Below, piece by piece: positions 1 to 8,805 of a DNA stretch of 48,248 bases (within the stretch, counting starts at the first letter, position 1; the number at the start of each line of letters is the position of its first letter). The stretch is taken from assembly GCA_035493675.1 (NCBI GenBank), contig DATJIA010000084.1, forward strand, positions 1-48,248. The letters run 5' to 3'. The position numbers were made by a program, and so were the translations under genes. This stretch comes from JAIOQA01 sp035493675. Lineage in GTDB: Bacteria > Myxococcota_A > Polyangia > Haliangiales > Haliangiaceae. The notes beneath the pieces were generated by a model that saw only the letters and a list, made by a program, of their open reading frames with translations, made no database searches and was not told the DNA's origin.

Positions 1-196
1 TCGCGCGCGCGATCTCGTGCACCAGGCGCGTCGACCAACCCGGACCGCAGCCCAGATCGATCGCGAGCGCGACCGGTGGCTGCGCGGCGCGAGCCACGAG
101 CGCGCGCGTCTCCGGATCGTAGAGCGCCGCGAGCCGCGCCAGCCGCGCGCTCGCGACGTCGTTGTCGCCGAACGTGTAGACATCGCGTTCGCGCAA
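1..196 (-). CDS. Class I SAM-dependent methyltransferase, N-terminal fragment cut by the window edge
   Basis: Reading the minus strand from a TTG at 196-194 gives an open frame to the window edge, about 65 codons. It contains DLGCGPGWSTRLVHE at about residues 48-62, which is motif I (the glycine-rich SAM-binding loop) of class I methyltransferases. The stretch before it (YTFGDNDVASARLARLAALY) resembles the cap helices seen in small-molecule methyltransferases. There is no ATG in this frame, so the TTG start is inferred; it lies 20 bp from the divergent GTG of the oxidoreductase at 217. The rest of the protein, and so its substrate, is outside the window. The motif makes the family call fairly safe; the start is uncertain. 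Confidence 0.72.
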   Translation of the reverse strand, partial: MRERDVYTFGDNDVASARLARLAALYDPETRALVARAAQPPVALAIDLGCGPGWSTRLVHEIARA

Positions 197-203
197 GCTG
201 GGC

Positions 204-209
204 TAGAGT
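204..209 (+). promoter_or_regulatory. Putative -10 hexamer of a leaderless promoter
   Basis: TAGAGT lies 7 nt before the GTG at 217 and no Shine-Dalgarno sequence lies between them. The same layout recurs before several other first genes in the window. No convincing -35 is visible. Confidence 0.4.
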
Positions 210-216
210 CTGGCGC

Positions 217-1209
<993 letters not shown>

Positions 1210-1938
1210 TCACTCCATGAGGTCCGGCTCGTCGCGCCGGATCTTCTCCCACAGCGGCTGGAAGCTCAGCCAACCGACCGGCGACGTCCCGATCTGACCG
1301 CGCGTGTGGCGCGCGATCTCCGCCGGGATCGGGCGCGGCGTGCCCGCGGCCTCGGCGCGGAGCTGCGCCTCGCAGCTGCGCTCCATCGTGATGAACCACC
1401 ACGCCGCTTCGTCGACGGTCTTGCCGACGGTCAAGAGGCCGTGGTTGGCGAGGATCACGGCCTTCTTGGCGCCGAGCGCGGCGCCGATGCGCGCGCCCTC
1501 GTCCGGCGCGTTGACCACGCCGGTGAAGTCGTCGAAGAGGGCATGGTCCTCGAAGAACGCGCACGCGTCCTGCGTCAGCGGATCCAGCAGGCGGTGCAGC
1601 GACGACCACGTCTTCCCCGACGGCGAGTGGGCGTGCGCCGCCGCGACGACGTCGGGCCGCGCCTTGTGCACCGCCGAGTGGATCGCGAACGCCGCGCGGT
1701 TGAGCGGGCGATCGCCGTGCACGACCTTGCCGTCGTGATCGACGCACAGCAGATCCGACGCGCGCACGTGACCGAAGTACACGCCGAGCGGGTTCACCCA
1801 GAAGCGATCGGCGTGCTCGGGATCGCGGACGGTGATGTGGCCGGCGACGCCCTCGTCGAAGCCGAAGCGGGCGAAGAGGCGGAAGGCGGCGGCGAGCCGC
1901 TGCTTGCGCGCGAGGCGCTCGGTGGCGTGATCAGGCAT
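1210..1938 (-). CDS. Class II aldolase/adducin family protein
   Basis: This 242-aa protein matches the class II aldolase/adducin head domain over its full length. The zinc-site histidines are recognisable as H102 and H104 in AAHAHSPSGKTW and H166 in ANHGLLTVG; an acidic residue early in the domain is usual. Members either cleave sugar phosphates in retro-aldol reactions or have lost catalysis; here the zinc ligands are kept, so an enzyme is likely. The start overlaps the stop of the upstream DJ-1/PfpI gene by 8 bp, so the two are translationally coupled. An AGGAGC stretch sits about 7 nt before the ATG. Sugar-phosphate specificity is unknown. Confidence 0.88.
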   Translation of the reverse strand: MPDHATERLARKQRLAAAFRLFARFGFDEGVAGHITVRDPEHADRFWVNPLGVYFGHVRASDLLCVDHDGKVVHGDRPLNRAAFAIHSAVHKARPDVVAAAHAHSPSGKTWSSLHRLLDPLTQDACAFFEDHALFDDFTGVVNAPDEGARIGAALGAKKAVILANHGLLTVGKTVDEAAWWFITMERSCEAQLRAEAAGTPRPIPAEIARHTRGQIGTSPVGWLSFQPLWEKIRRDEPDLME

Positions 1939-2662
1939 GGGCAGCTCCTAGGCGTTCGATCATCTTCTTCGCGATCAGGTACGAGTCGCCGGGCCAGCGG
2001 CCCGAGACGTACGCGCCGTCCTCGACGACGAACGCGTGGGTGTCGTCGTCGCGGGTGCCGCGCTTCGACATCACGCGCGGGCCGCGCACGAAGTCGTCTT
2101 CGTTGGCGAGCGCGGCCTTCACCTCGTCCTCCACGTACAGATCGTACGTGCGGTAATAGCGGCCGAGCCGCCAGAAGGTCGCGAGGTACGCGCTGCGCTC
2201 CATGTACTTGGGCAGGCAGGTCGTCCGCTTTCCGGACAGCACGCCCGCGCGCGCGAGCACCAGGACGCCGTGGCAGATCGCGCCCACCGGGCGACCGGTC
2301 GCCCAGAAGTCGGCGACGAACCGGTGCAGCGCCTCGCTGCCGAGGTACTGCTTCATGCCGGGCGCGTGGCCGCCGGCCAAGAACAACCCATCGAAGTCGC
2401 CCGCCTTCAGGTCGCGCCACTTCTTCGGCGCGGAAAACTCGGGCGAGGCCTCCATCGCGCGATACGCCTCGATCGCGTCCTCGCGCGCGCCGAGCTTCCC
2501 GAAGATCACGCCGCTCAACAGACGTGGGTCACACGCGGGCGTCGCGCCGTCCTCGGTCGCGAACACGACCTCGCAGCCCGCCTCGGTGAACAGCTTCCAC
2601 GGCACCGCGACCTCGGTCGTGTCGAAGTCCCGGTCGGGCAACGGCATCAGGATCCGCGTCAT
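1931..2662 (-). CDS. DJ-1/PfpI family protein (type 1 glutamine amidotransferase-like)
   Basis: This 243-aa protein has the DJ-1/PfpI fold. The nucleophile elbow is AICHG with C130 followed by H131, and LFLAGGHAPG near residue 98 is the matching oxyanion-side glycine loop. The family includes chaperones, glyoxalase-III-type hydratases and deglycase-like enzymes, and the sequence does not decide between them. A much longer open frame extends upstream, but it is a shadow of the neighbouring gene. ATG at 2662 begins MTRILMPLPDRDFDTTE, the usual first beta-strand. TAGGGT lies 7 nt before this ATG with no Shine-Dalgarno, suggesting a leaderless start. It is coupled to the class II aldolase gene, so a role in carbonyl or sugar metabolism is a reasonable guess. 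Confidence 0.87.
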   Translation of the reverse strand: MTRILMPLPDRDFDTTEVAVPWKLFTEAGCEVVFATEDGATPACDPRLLSGVIFGKLGAREDAIEAYRAMEASPEFSAPKKWRDLKAGDFDGLFLAGGHAPGMKQYLGSEALHRFVADFWATGRPVGAICHGVLVLARAGVLSGKRTTCLPKYMERSAYLATFWRLGRYYRTYDLYVEDEVKAALANEDDFVRGPRVMSKRGTRDDDTHAFVVEDGAYVSGRWPGDSYLIAKKMIERLGAAHA

Positions 2663-2669
2663 GGGAGAG

Positions 2670-2675
2670 ACCCTA
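2670..2675 (-). promoter_or_regulatory. Putative -10 hexamer of a leaderless promoter
   Basis: On the minus strand TAGGGT is followed by 7 nt and then the ATG of the DJ-1/PfpI gene at 2662. The spacing matches the other leaderless-type starts in the window. Confidence 0.35.
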
Positions 2676-2736
2676 ACCCCGCCGCGCCTCCTCGCCGATG
2701 ACCCTTCACGCCACAACGACTGACGTCCCACGCCAG

Positions 2737-4272
2737 CTACGGCGTGAACGACTTCGCCGTCGCCGCCGGGAGCACCATCCGCAGGTGCAGCCCACCGTCG
2801 GCGAACCCGACCGTCATGAGCATCGAGCCCTTGACCTTCACCTTGGTCGCCGCCATCGCCGGGTTCATCGCCGCGAACGCGCCGAAGTCCATCAGCATCA
2901 CGATGCTGTCCTTGCGCGCGCGCGACGCCGCGAGGAGATCCTTCGCGTCGGCCGGCGCGGCGTAGTGGGTGCCCTTGCCGCGTGCCGCGTCGATCGTGCG
3001 GCCGGCGTCGGCCGCCGCGTCCGCGCCCTGCGTCATGAAGCCGAGCTGATCGAACGAGCCGATGATCGTGTGGATCGTCCCGCCGCCGACCATCTGCTTC
3101 ATCGCCGCGGCCTGCGTCGCCGGCACCTTCGAGAGATCGTAGGTCGTCGAGTAGCTCCTGAGCGAGACGCCGTCGTGATCGCTCGCGCCCGGATCGGTCT
3201 GCAGCGTGGTCGGGATGCCGAGCACGTCGATCGTCTTCGGCTTCGCGATCAGGTCGAAGAACTTCGCGAGCGTGGTGTCGAGCGACTTCTGATCCTCGAC
3301 GCCGAACACGTACTCGAGCGACATGCCGTTCTTGCCGATGCCCATCGTCATCGCGAGCTCCGCCGTCGACGCCTTCATCAGGTTGTCGAAGAACTTCACG
3401 AGCTCGGGCGGCGCGCCGGCGCCGTACATGCGCGACGCCAGCTCGAGCATGCCCTGGCGGTACGGGCCCGCCTCGATGTGGCCGGCGATCGCGATCCACG
3501 CCGACGTCGACGCCGGCAGCTTGTCGAGCATCGCGTAGTCGCTCGCGTGCTGCGTCTTGACGAACTTGTCGAGCCGCGTCTTGAAGCGCGGCCACAGCAC
3601 GAGCTCGAGCGCCGCCGACGCCTTGTCGGCCTCGAGCGTGACGACCACGCGATCGGTGTCGGCGGCGGCGGCGAGCAGGCCGTCGACGTACGACTGCGCG
3701 AGCCCCGACATCATGTTGTTCTGCGCGCTCATGCTCGCGATCGCCGCGGCCTGCGCGTTCTTGATCTCGTTCTTGTAGCGCGCGAGCACCTGCGTGACGT
3801 AGAGGGTCGCGGTCGGCGCGGTCGGCGCGGCCTGGGTCGGGAACGTGGCGAGCGCGTACTTCGAGATCTTCTTCACCGCGGCGGCCTTGCCGACCACGAC
3901 CCAGCCGCTGTCGGCGGCGACGCTGGTCGACGCGGTGGTGTCGAGCTTGGTCTGATCGGCCTTCGCGATCAGAACCCAGCCCTTCGCGCCGCCGCCGTCG
4001 ACGTACGCGAGGTAGAGCGGCGAGGTCGTGTCGATGCCGCCGGCGCCGGTGAGGCCGACCTCCGCGGCGAGCGCCGGCACGATCAACGCGTCGTTGATCA
4101 TCATGCCGCTGCCGGGCTTCATCGCGTTCGCGAAGTCGCGCAGGCCGTCGAGCGAGCCGGGCGCGCCCGGTGTGAAGACCGTGATCAGCTCCGCCGGCGG
4201 CGACATCGCGCCGCGCGCGGCCGCCACCCCACCCATCCCCGAGATCACGAACGCGATCAGCAGTGCACGCAT
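2737..4272 (-). CDS. Secreted protein of unknown function
   Basis: This 511-aa protein begins with a signal peptide (MRALLIAFVISGMGGVAAARG). The remainder is an alternating alpha/beta sequence rich in Ala, Thr and Lys with no cysteines of note and no catalytic motif I recognise. Its repeated pattern of short hydrophobic strands and helices loosely resembles DUF3352-type secreted proteins, but I would not assign it on that. It is encoded back to back with the downstream AraC gene on the same strand (7 bp apart, AraC upstream), so the two may be co-transcribed. TATAGC sits 6 nt before the ATG. Export to the periplasm is likely; the function is unknown. Confidence 0.75.
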   Translation of the reverse strand: MRALLIAFVISGMGGVAAARGAMSPPAELITVFTPGAPGSLDGLRDFANAMKPGSGMMINDALIVPALAAEVGLTGAGGIDTTSPLYLAYVDGGGAKGWVLIAKADQTKLDTTASTSVAADSGWVVVGKAAAVKKISKYALATFPTQAAPTAPTATLYVTQVLARYKNEIKNAQAAAIASMSAQNNMMSGLAQSYVDGLLAAAADTDRVVVTLEADKASAALELVLWPRFKTRLDKFVKTQHASDYAMLDKLPASTSAWIAIAGHIEAGPYRQGMLELASRMYGAGAPPELVKFFDNLMKASTAELAMTMGIGKNGMSLEYVFGVEDQKSLDTTLAKFFDLIAKPKTIDVLGIPTTLQTDPGASDHDGVSLRSYSTTYDLSKVPATQAAAMKQMVGGGTIHTIIGSFDQLGFMTQGADAAADAGRTIDAARGKGTHYAAPADAKDLLAASRARKDSIVMLMDFGAFAAMNPAMAATKVKVKGSMLMTVGFADGGLHLRMVLPAATAKSFTP

Positions 4273-4279
4273 GCGCGCG

Positions 4280-5293
4280 CTATATCAGATCACGCCACTC
4301 GGCGGGCGTCTTTCCGGTCCAGCGCTTGAACGCGCGCAGGAACGGCGACAGCTCGGCGTAGCCGAGGAGGAACGCGACCTCGCCGAGCGGCCGGCGGCGA
4401 TCGCGCACGAGCTCCTCCGCGAGATCGCGGCGCACGTCGTCGACCAGCGCGGCGAACGCGACGCCCTCGTCGGCGAGGCGGCGCTGCAAGGTGCGCGAGC
4501 TCATCTTGAGCGCGCGCGCGACCGACGCGAGCGACGGCGGATCTTCACCCAGGGACGTCCGGATCCGTTCGCGCACGAGCCCGACCAGCCGGTTGCCGCC
4601 GCCCGCTCGCCCCGAGCGAAGTCGAAGGGCTTCTTCCGCGGCGTCGTCGAGGATCGCGAGCAGCGGCGGATCGCTGGTCGCGAGCGGCGTGTCGAGCGCG
4701 GCGGCCGGGAAGGCGAGACCGTTGCCGCCGGCGTCGAAGCGCACGCGGGTGGTGCCGAGCAGCTTGCACAAGGACGCGAGCTCGCGCTCGGGCGGCGTCG
4801 GGTGCGCGAACCACGCGCGCGCCGGCACCACGCGCGCGCCGCTGGTCTCGCGCGCGCGCACGAGCAGGTGCGCGACGAAGAACTCGTTGCCGTGCCGCCC
4901 GACGCACAGCGGCTCGTTCGCGATCCGCTGCTCGACGGTCGCGGTGCCGCCGTGCTCCTCGAGCGAGACCGTGACGAGCTCGTTCAAGAGCGCGACGTAG
5001 CGGACCACGCGCGCGATCGCGGCGCGGATCGTCGGCGCGCTGCGCGCGGAGAACTCGACGACGCCGTAGCCGCCGCGCGGGAAGCGCTCGGCGATCCGCA
5101 CGCCGAGCATCGGCTCGCGGGCGCGCGCGGCGGCGTCGTCGAGGAAGTCGCGCAGCCGCGCGAGCGGCAGGACGACCTCGGGCGCGCTCGCCGCGTCGTC
5201 CGGCAGATCGTACGCGTCGATCATCGCGCGCGGGTCCGCGCCGGCCTCGCGCACGATCGCGAGCGCCGGCGCGACCAGCTGCGATCGCATCAT
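4280..5293 (-). CDS. AraC-family transcriptional regulator with an N-terminal arabinose-binding-like domain
   Basis: This 337-aa protein has an N-terminal effector domain (about residues 1-200; YDLPDDAASAPEVVLPLARL, RFPRGGYGVVEFSARSAPT) of the type found in AraC regulators such as OruR. The C-terminal double helix-turn-helix covers about residues 235-337, including the typical end EVAFLLGYAELSPFLRAFKRWTGKTPAEWR. The start is one of two tandem ATGs at 5293 and 5290. The linker before the DNA-binding domain (EEALRLRSGRAGGG) is encoded by DNA related to a dispersed repeat also found near 5960 and 27310. The gene is divergent from the small lipoprotein gene at 5342, 48 bp away, so it may control that gene or the secreted protein downstream of it. 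Confidence 0.9.
   Translation of the reverse strand: MMRSQLVAPALAIVREAGADPRAMIDAYDLPDDAASAPEVVLPLARLRDFLDDAAARAREPMLGVRIAERFPRGGYGVVEFSARSAPTIRAAIARVVRYVALLNELVTVSLEEHGGTATVEQRIANEPLCVGRHGNEFFVAHLLVRARETSGARVVPARAWFAHPTPPERELASLCKLLGTTRVRFDAGGNGLAFPAAALDTPLATSDPPLLAILDDAAEEALRLRSGRAGGGNRLVGLVRERIRTSLGEDPPSLASVARALKMSSRTLQRRLADEGVAFAALVDDVRRDLAEELVRDRRRPLGEVAFLLGYAELSPFLRAFKRWTGKTPAEWRDLI
4603..4635. repeat. Dispersed repeat family A, copy 1 (inside the AraC gene)
   Basis: The plus strand reads CGAGCGAAGTCGAAGGGC here. GAGCGAAG and GAAGTCGAAGG are shared with copies near 5959-6009 and 27305-27361. It encodes a linker in the AraC protein on the minus strand. This is the most diverged copy. Confidence 0.5.
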
Positions 5294-5328
5294 CACCTGC
5301 GCGCGCGGCACGCCCGACGATATCGCGT

Positions 5329-5334
5329 TACGCT
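5329..5334 (+). promoter_or_regulatory. Putative -10 hexamer of a leaderless promoter
   Basis: TACGCT is followed by 7 nt and the ATG at 5342, with no Shine-Dalgarno sequence. It lies in the 48-bp divergent gap to the AraC gene, so an AraC operator would overlap it. Confidence 0.42.
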
Positions 5335-5341
5335 CCCTTCG

Positions 5342-5935
5342 ATGCGCACGCTGATCGTCCTCGCGCTGGTCGCCTGCAGCACGCCGCCGAAGGCGCCGCC
5401 GCCGTCGAACCACGACACCACCGGCGCCGCCTCGCGCGACGATCGAGCGAAGGCGCGCCTGCACGAGCTCGCCGACGCGCTCGCGCACGATCGCCCGATC
5501 GGCGGCCTCGTCGATCCGAAAGACGGCGCGTGGCTGTGGTCGCAGCCGGGCGCGATGGTCTCGCCGTCGGTGCACGTCGCGCCCGGCGATCCGCGCAAGC
5601 CGTCGGAGATGATGCCCGGCCCGTGGGCCGCCGACGCCGCGAAGTCGATCGAGCACGGGCTCGGCGTCCTCGACACCGACGCCGATCCGAGCAAGCCCGA
5701 CTACTACGTCGACTGCGGCGCCGACACGATGCCGCCCGCGAAGCGCGCGAACCTGATCACGCACGGCATCGAGCTCGTGAAGGAGCAGCCCGCGCTCCTG
5801 GACTCGCCCGACGCGAAGGGCACCGCGACGCTCGGCTTCCACTTCGTCTACAGCGACACCGCGGTCTACCTGTCCGAGCAGGGCGATCAGCTCTACGTCG
5901 CGCACGTCCTCGGCTGGACGCCCTGCGCGGCCTAG
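5342..5935 (+). CDS. Small lipoprotein of unknown function
   Basis: This 197-aa protein starts MRTLIVLALVACSTPP, a signal peptide with the lipobox LVAC and the modified cysteine at residue 12. The mature part begins with a Pro-rich tether and continues as a small alpha/beta domain with two further cysteines (YVDCGAD and the C-terminal TPCAA) that could pair. I do not recognise the family. It is transcribed away from the AraC regulator. Downstream it converges on msrB, and the 83-bp gap between them carries a copy of repeat family A with inverted ends. A cell-envelope location is well supported; the role is unknown. Confidence 0.8.
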   Translation: MRTLIVLALVACSTPPKAPPPSNHDTTGAASRDDRAKARLHELADALAHDRPIGGLVDPKDGAWLWSQPGAMVSPSVHVAPGDPRKPSEMMPGPWAADAAKSIEHGLGVLDTDADPSKPDYYVDCGADTMPPAKRANLITHGIELVKEQPALLDSPDAKGTATLGFHFVYSDTAVYLSEQGDQLYVAHVLGWTPCAA

Positions 5936-5958
5936 CGGCGATGGTCCTCGTCGCCACC

Positions 5959-6009
5959 TCCGTTCATCCTGAGCGAAGGGCGAGCGCCAGCGAGCCCGGG
6001 GCGAACGGA
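5959..6009. repeat. Dispersed repeat family A, copy 2, with inverted ends, between convergent genes
   Basis: TCCGTTC at 5959-5965 pairs with GAACGGA at 6003-6009. The interior TCATCCTGAGC and GGGCGAGCG plus AGCGAGCCCG match copy 3 near 27310. It fills the gap between the convergent lipoprotein and msrB genes, so its RNA hairpin could act as a two-way terminator; that role is inferred. Confidence 0.6.
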
Positions 6010-6018
6010 AGGACCGGC

Positions 6019-6447
6019 CTAACGCAGCTTCATCTCGCCGCCGGCGTCGACGAACGAGAGCGACACGCTGTTCAAGCAGTACCGCTCGCCGGTCGGCGGC
6101 GGGCCGTCGGGGAAGACGTGGCCGAGGTGGCCGTCGCAGCGCGCGCAGCGGATCTCGGTGCGCGTCATGCCGTGGCTGTCGTCCTCGATGAACTTGACGT
6201 GATCGCTCTCGACCGGCTTGAAGAAGCTCGGCCACCCGGTGCCCGACTCGAACTTCGCGCTCGACTCGAACAGCGGCAGCCCGCACAAGCGGCACACGTA
6301 GGTGCCCTGCTTCTTGTTGTCGAGGAACAGGCCGCAGAAGGGACGCTCGGTGCCCTGGTGGAGGATCACGCGCTTCTCCTCCGGCGAGAGGTCCTTCGCG
6401 AGCTCGAGGATGCGGTCCTGGGAGAGCGGGGTGAGGTCGTAGCTCAT
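6019..6447 (-). CDS. msrB: Peptide-methionine (R)-S-oxide reductase
   Basis: This 142-aa protein reduces methionine-R-sulfoxide in proteins. The zinc ligands are C52 and C55 (CRLC) and C101 and C104 (CARC). The family block GWPSF is at 71-75 and GHVFPDGPPPTGERYC leads to the catalytic C124. The E. coli-type resolving cysteine in SGCGWPSF is Thr here, but C38 in ERPFCG is placed where many relatives have a second resolving cysteine; that assignment is inference. An upstream extension to 6546 is open but overlaps the neighbouring gene; ATG at 6447 gives MSYDLTPLSQ. No signal peptide is seen, so it is cytosolic. Confidence 0.95.
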   Translation of the reverse strand: MSYDLTPLSQDRILELAKDLSPEEKRVILHQGTERPFCGLFLDNKKQGTYVCRLCGLPLFESSAKFESGTGWPSFFKPVESDHVKFIEDDSHGMTRTEIRCARCDGHLGHVFPDGPPPTGERYCLNSVSLSFVDAGGEMKLR

Positions 6448-6478
6448 ACGCAGTGCATACGACCGTACCGCGATTCGG

Positions 6479-7912
6479 CTACAGGTTCGGCGGAAGTCCC
6501 GGACACGTCGACGACGTCGGCGCGGCGCAGGCCGGCGATTTCGCACCGGTCAGCTTCGCGTCGATCCACGCGGTCACCCAGTCGAGGTTGCGCTCCGGCA
6601 CGCTGATGTGATCGCTGCCGGGGTCCTGACAGGTCTGGATCGTCGTGGTGCCGCCGGCGACGTTCTTGGCGAGCGTCTCGTCGGTGCACTGCGCGTACGC
6701 GGGCGAGATCGTGGTGTCGGCGCCGCCGTACCAGAGCGCGATCGGCGGACCGTCGGCGGCGATCGCGGGGCGATCCGCGATGAAGCGCGGGCCCCACGTC
6801 GTCGCCGGCGCGGTCGTGCAATCGTCGTTGAAGCCGCACTTGGAGAGCGAGTCGACCGCGGTCGCGTCGAAGTAATCGGACGGGTAGGTGCCGAGCGTGT
6901 GCATGCCGTCCGCGACGTCGCCGAGGCAGCCCGAGGCGAGCAGCGCCGAGACCGCCGCGCGCTTGCCCGGCTGGATCAGATCGAGGCCGTGGCCGGCGCC
7001 GTCGATCAGCTCGCCGTGCCCGTAGTAGTAGTCGAGCTGGTACTCGAGCATGTAGCTCGCGTTGGTCGTCGTGTAGCCGAGCTGATCGGCGGACATGAGC
7101 GCGCCCCACGCGAGGTTCGAGATCCAGAACGGCGCGAGGCCGACGACGCCGATCACGTCACCGTCGGCGCCGTAGCTCGAGAGCATCGCGTGCGCCGAGA
7201 GCACCGCGTGGCCGCCCATCGAGTGGCCGACGAGCACGACCTTGGTCGGGCGGATCGCGTCGGGGATGAGCTGCTTCGCCGCGCGCGTCGCGTCGAGCAC
7301 GGACTTCGCTTCGTCTTCCGCCGACGCATAGCCGGGCGCGGCGTCGCCGAAGCCGTAGCCCGCGAAGTCGGGCATGATCACCGTGAAGCCGGCGCCGACC
7401 AGCGCGAGCAGCGGCGCGCGGTTGGTGTCGACCCAATCGCCGTGGGTCGTGATGTCGAAGCGCGACGGCCCGCACTGCGGCGCGACGCCGGCCGACGCGT
7501 GCGCGTACACGACCAGCGCGCTCGGGTTGCGCGGATGATCGGGCACGAACAGGATCGCCGCGGAGTGGCCTTCGCCGACCGCGCGCTCGGTGCGATACGC
7601 GAGGCGGAACATCGTCACGCCGCTGGTCAGCGGCGCGCCGGTGTAGCCCTGCAGGCGCGTGATCGCGTCGAGCGACGCCGCGTCGAAGTAGCGATCGCGC
7701 CCGCAGCGGAAGACGTCGCCGCGGTGCGAGGCGTCGAACGCGGGCAGCCCGGTCGGATCCGCGTAGATCTGATCGTAGGTGTCGGTGCAGGCCTGGTTCA
7801 GCGTCACCGTCGGCGCCGCGGCGTCGGCGGAACCCGCGGCATCGGGGGAGCTGCTGCTTCCGCTGCCCCCGCACGCGGATAGAAACATCATCAACGCGAC
7901 GTATCGGCCCAT
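6479..7912 (-). CDS. Lipoprotein alpha/beta hydrolase (secretory lipase/esterase type)
   Basis: This 477-aa protein begins with a lipoprotein signal (LMMFLSAC, Cys14) and a Ser/Asp/Ala tether. The nucleophile elbow GHSMGG places the catalytic Ser at 231. D399 in WYGGADTTIS and H435 in GSDHISVP complete the triad. PDFAGYGFGD near residue 181 is the strand before the cap, as in secretory lipases and cephalosporin-C-deacetylase-like esterases. Several cysteine pairs support an extracytoplasmic location. The next gene upstream on this strand (the MalG-like permease) ends 44 bp before its ATG, and msrB starts 31 bp after its stop, so it may be the distal part of the sugar-importer transcription unit. 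An ester or lipid substrate outside the cell is likely, but not specified. Confidence 0.88.
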   Translation of the reverse strand: MGRYVALMMFLSACGGSGSSSSPDAAGSADAAAPTVTLNQACTDTYDQIYADPTGLPAFDASHRGDVFRCGRDRYFDAASLDAITRLQGYTGAPLTSGVTMFRLAYRTERAVGEGHSAAILFVPDHPRNPSALVVYAHASAGVAPQCGPSRFDITTHGDWVDTNRAPLLALVGAGFTVIMPDFAGYGFGDAAPGYASAEDEAKSVLDATRAAKQLIPDAIRPTKVVLVGHSMGGHAVLSAHAMLSSYGADGDVIGVVGLAPFWISNLAWGALMSADQLGYTTTNASYMLEYQLDYYYGHGELIDGAGHGLDLIQPGKRAAVSALLASGCLGDVADGMHTLGTYPSDYFDATAVDSLSKCGFNDDCTTAPATTWGPRFIADRPAIAADGPPIALWYGGADTTISPAYAQCTDETLAKNVAGGTTTIQTCQDPGSDHISVPERNLDWVTAWIDAKLTGAKSPACAAPTSSTCPGLPPNL

Positions 7913-7956
7913 CTTTACGTTGTACGGGCGCACACGCCGCCCGGTCAATGTAGGCG

Positions 7957-8805
7957 TCAGCCCTTCACGCTTCCCGCGGTGAGCCCACCGACGAGGAAGC
8001 GCTGCAGGACGTAGAACAAGACCATCACGGGGATGCTCGTGACGATCGCGCCGGCCGCGAAGAATCCCCAGTCCGCGCTGTACTGGCCGACCGACGACTG
8101 GATCAAGACCGGCAGCGTGTAGCGGCTGTCGTCGGTCAAGAAGGTCGACGCCATGATGAACTCGTTCCACGCGGTCATGAACGAGAACAGCGCGGTCACC
8201 GCGATGCCTGGGCGCGCGAGCGGGAACATCACGCGCCAGAACGTCTGCCACGCGCCCGCGCCGTCCATGCGCGCGGCCTCTTCGAGCTCGCGCGGCAGCG
8301 TGTCGAAGTAGCCCTTGAGCGTCCACACGCAGAACGGGATCGCGGTGGTCGCGTAGACCATCACGAGCCCGGCCATGCTGTTCAGGAGCCCGAGCCGATC
8401 GAGCAGCACATACAGCGGCATGATGAGGAGCGTCGCCGGGAACATCTGCACGACGAGGAACGCGGTGAGGCCCGCGCGCCGGCCGGGGAAGCGGAAGCGC
8501 GACAGCGCGTACGCGGCGGTGCACGAGAGGATCACGCCGACGACGGTGGTCGCGGCGGCGGCGACGAGCGAGTTCCACGCGTGGTGCAGGAACATCAGCT
8601 CGCCGTGGCCGCCGCGCGCGCCGAACAGATCGCCGAAATGATCGAGGGTGAGCGTCGACGGCACCGGCGACGCGTTGATCGCGAACTGCCGCCCGGGCTC
8701 GAACGCCTTCTTGATCACGAGCAGCACCGGGTACAAGACGACCGCGGTGATCACGGTCAGCGCCGCGTACGTGATCACGAGCGTGGCGAGGCGCGGCCGT
8801 TTCAC
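7957..8805 (-). CDS. Sugar ABC transporter permease, MalG-like
   Basis: This 282-aa inner-membrane protein has six predicted helices and the EAA loop ELEEAARMDGAGAWQTFWRVMFPLARPG that docks on the ATPase. The C-terminus, RFLVGGLTAGSVKG, is the classic MalG-type tail. The GTG start at 8805 overlaps the stop of the MalF-like gene by 4 bp (GTGA), and the same overlap links every gene in this operon. It forms the heterodimeric translocation pore with the 8802-10367 product for an ATP-driven oligosaccharide or polyol importer. The sugar cannot be read from the sequence. Confidence 0.95.
   Translation of the reverse strand: MKRPRLATLVITYAALTVITAVVLYPVLLVIKKAFEPGRQFAINASPVPSTLTLDHFGDLFGARGGHGELMFLHHAWNSLVAAAATTVVGVILSCTAAYALSRFRFPGRRAGLTAFLVVQMFPATLLIMPLYVLLDRLGLLNSMAGLVMVYATTAIPFCVWTLKGYFDTLPRELEEAARMDGAGAWQTFWRVMFPLARPGIAVTALFSFMTAWNEFIMASTFLTDDSRYTLPVLIQSSVGQYSADWGFFAAGAIVTSIPVMVLFYVLQRFLVGGLTAGSVKG

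Noticed and set aside
2698..4329. Long plus-strand open frame opposite the secreted protein gene
   Set aside because: It is extremely Arg-rich and low in hydrophobics, the usual antisense shadow in very GC-rich DNA; the minus-strand product has a signal peptide and normal composition.
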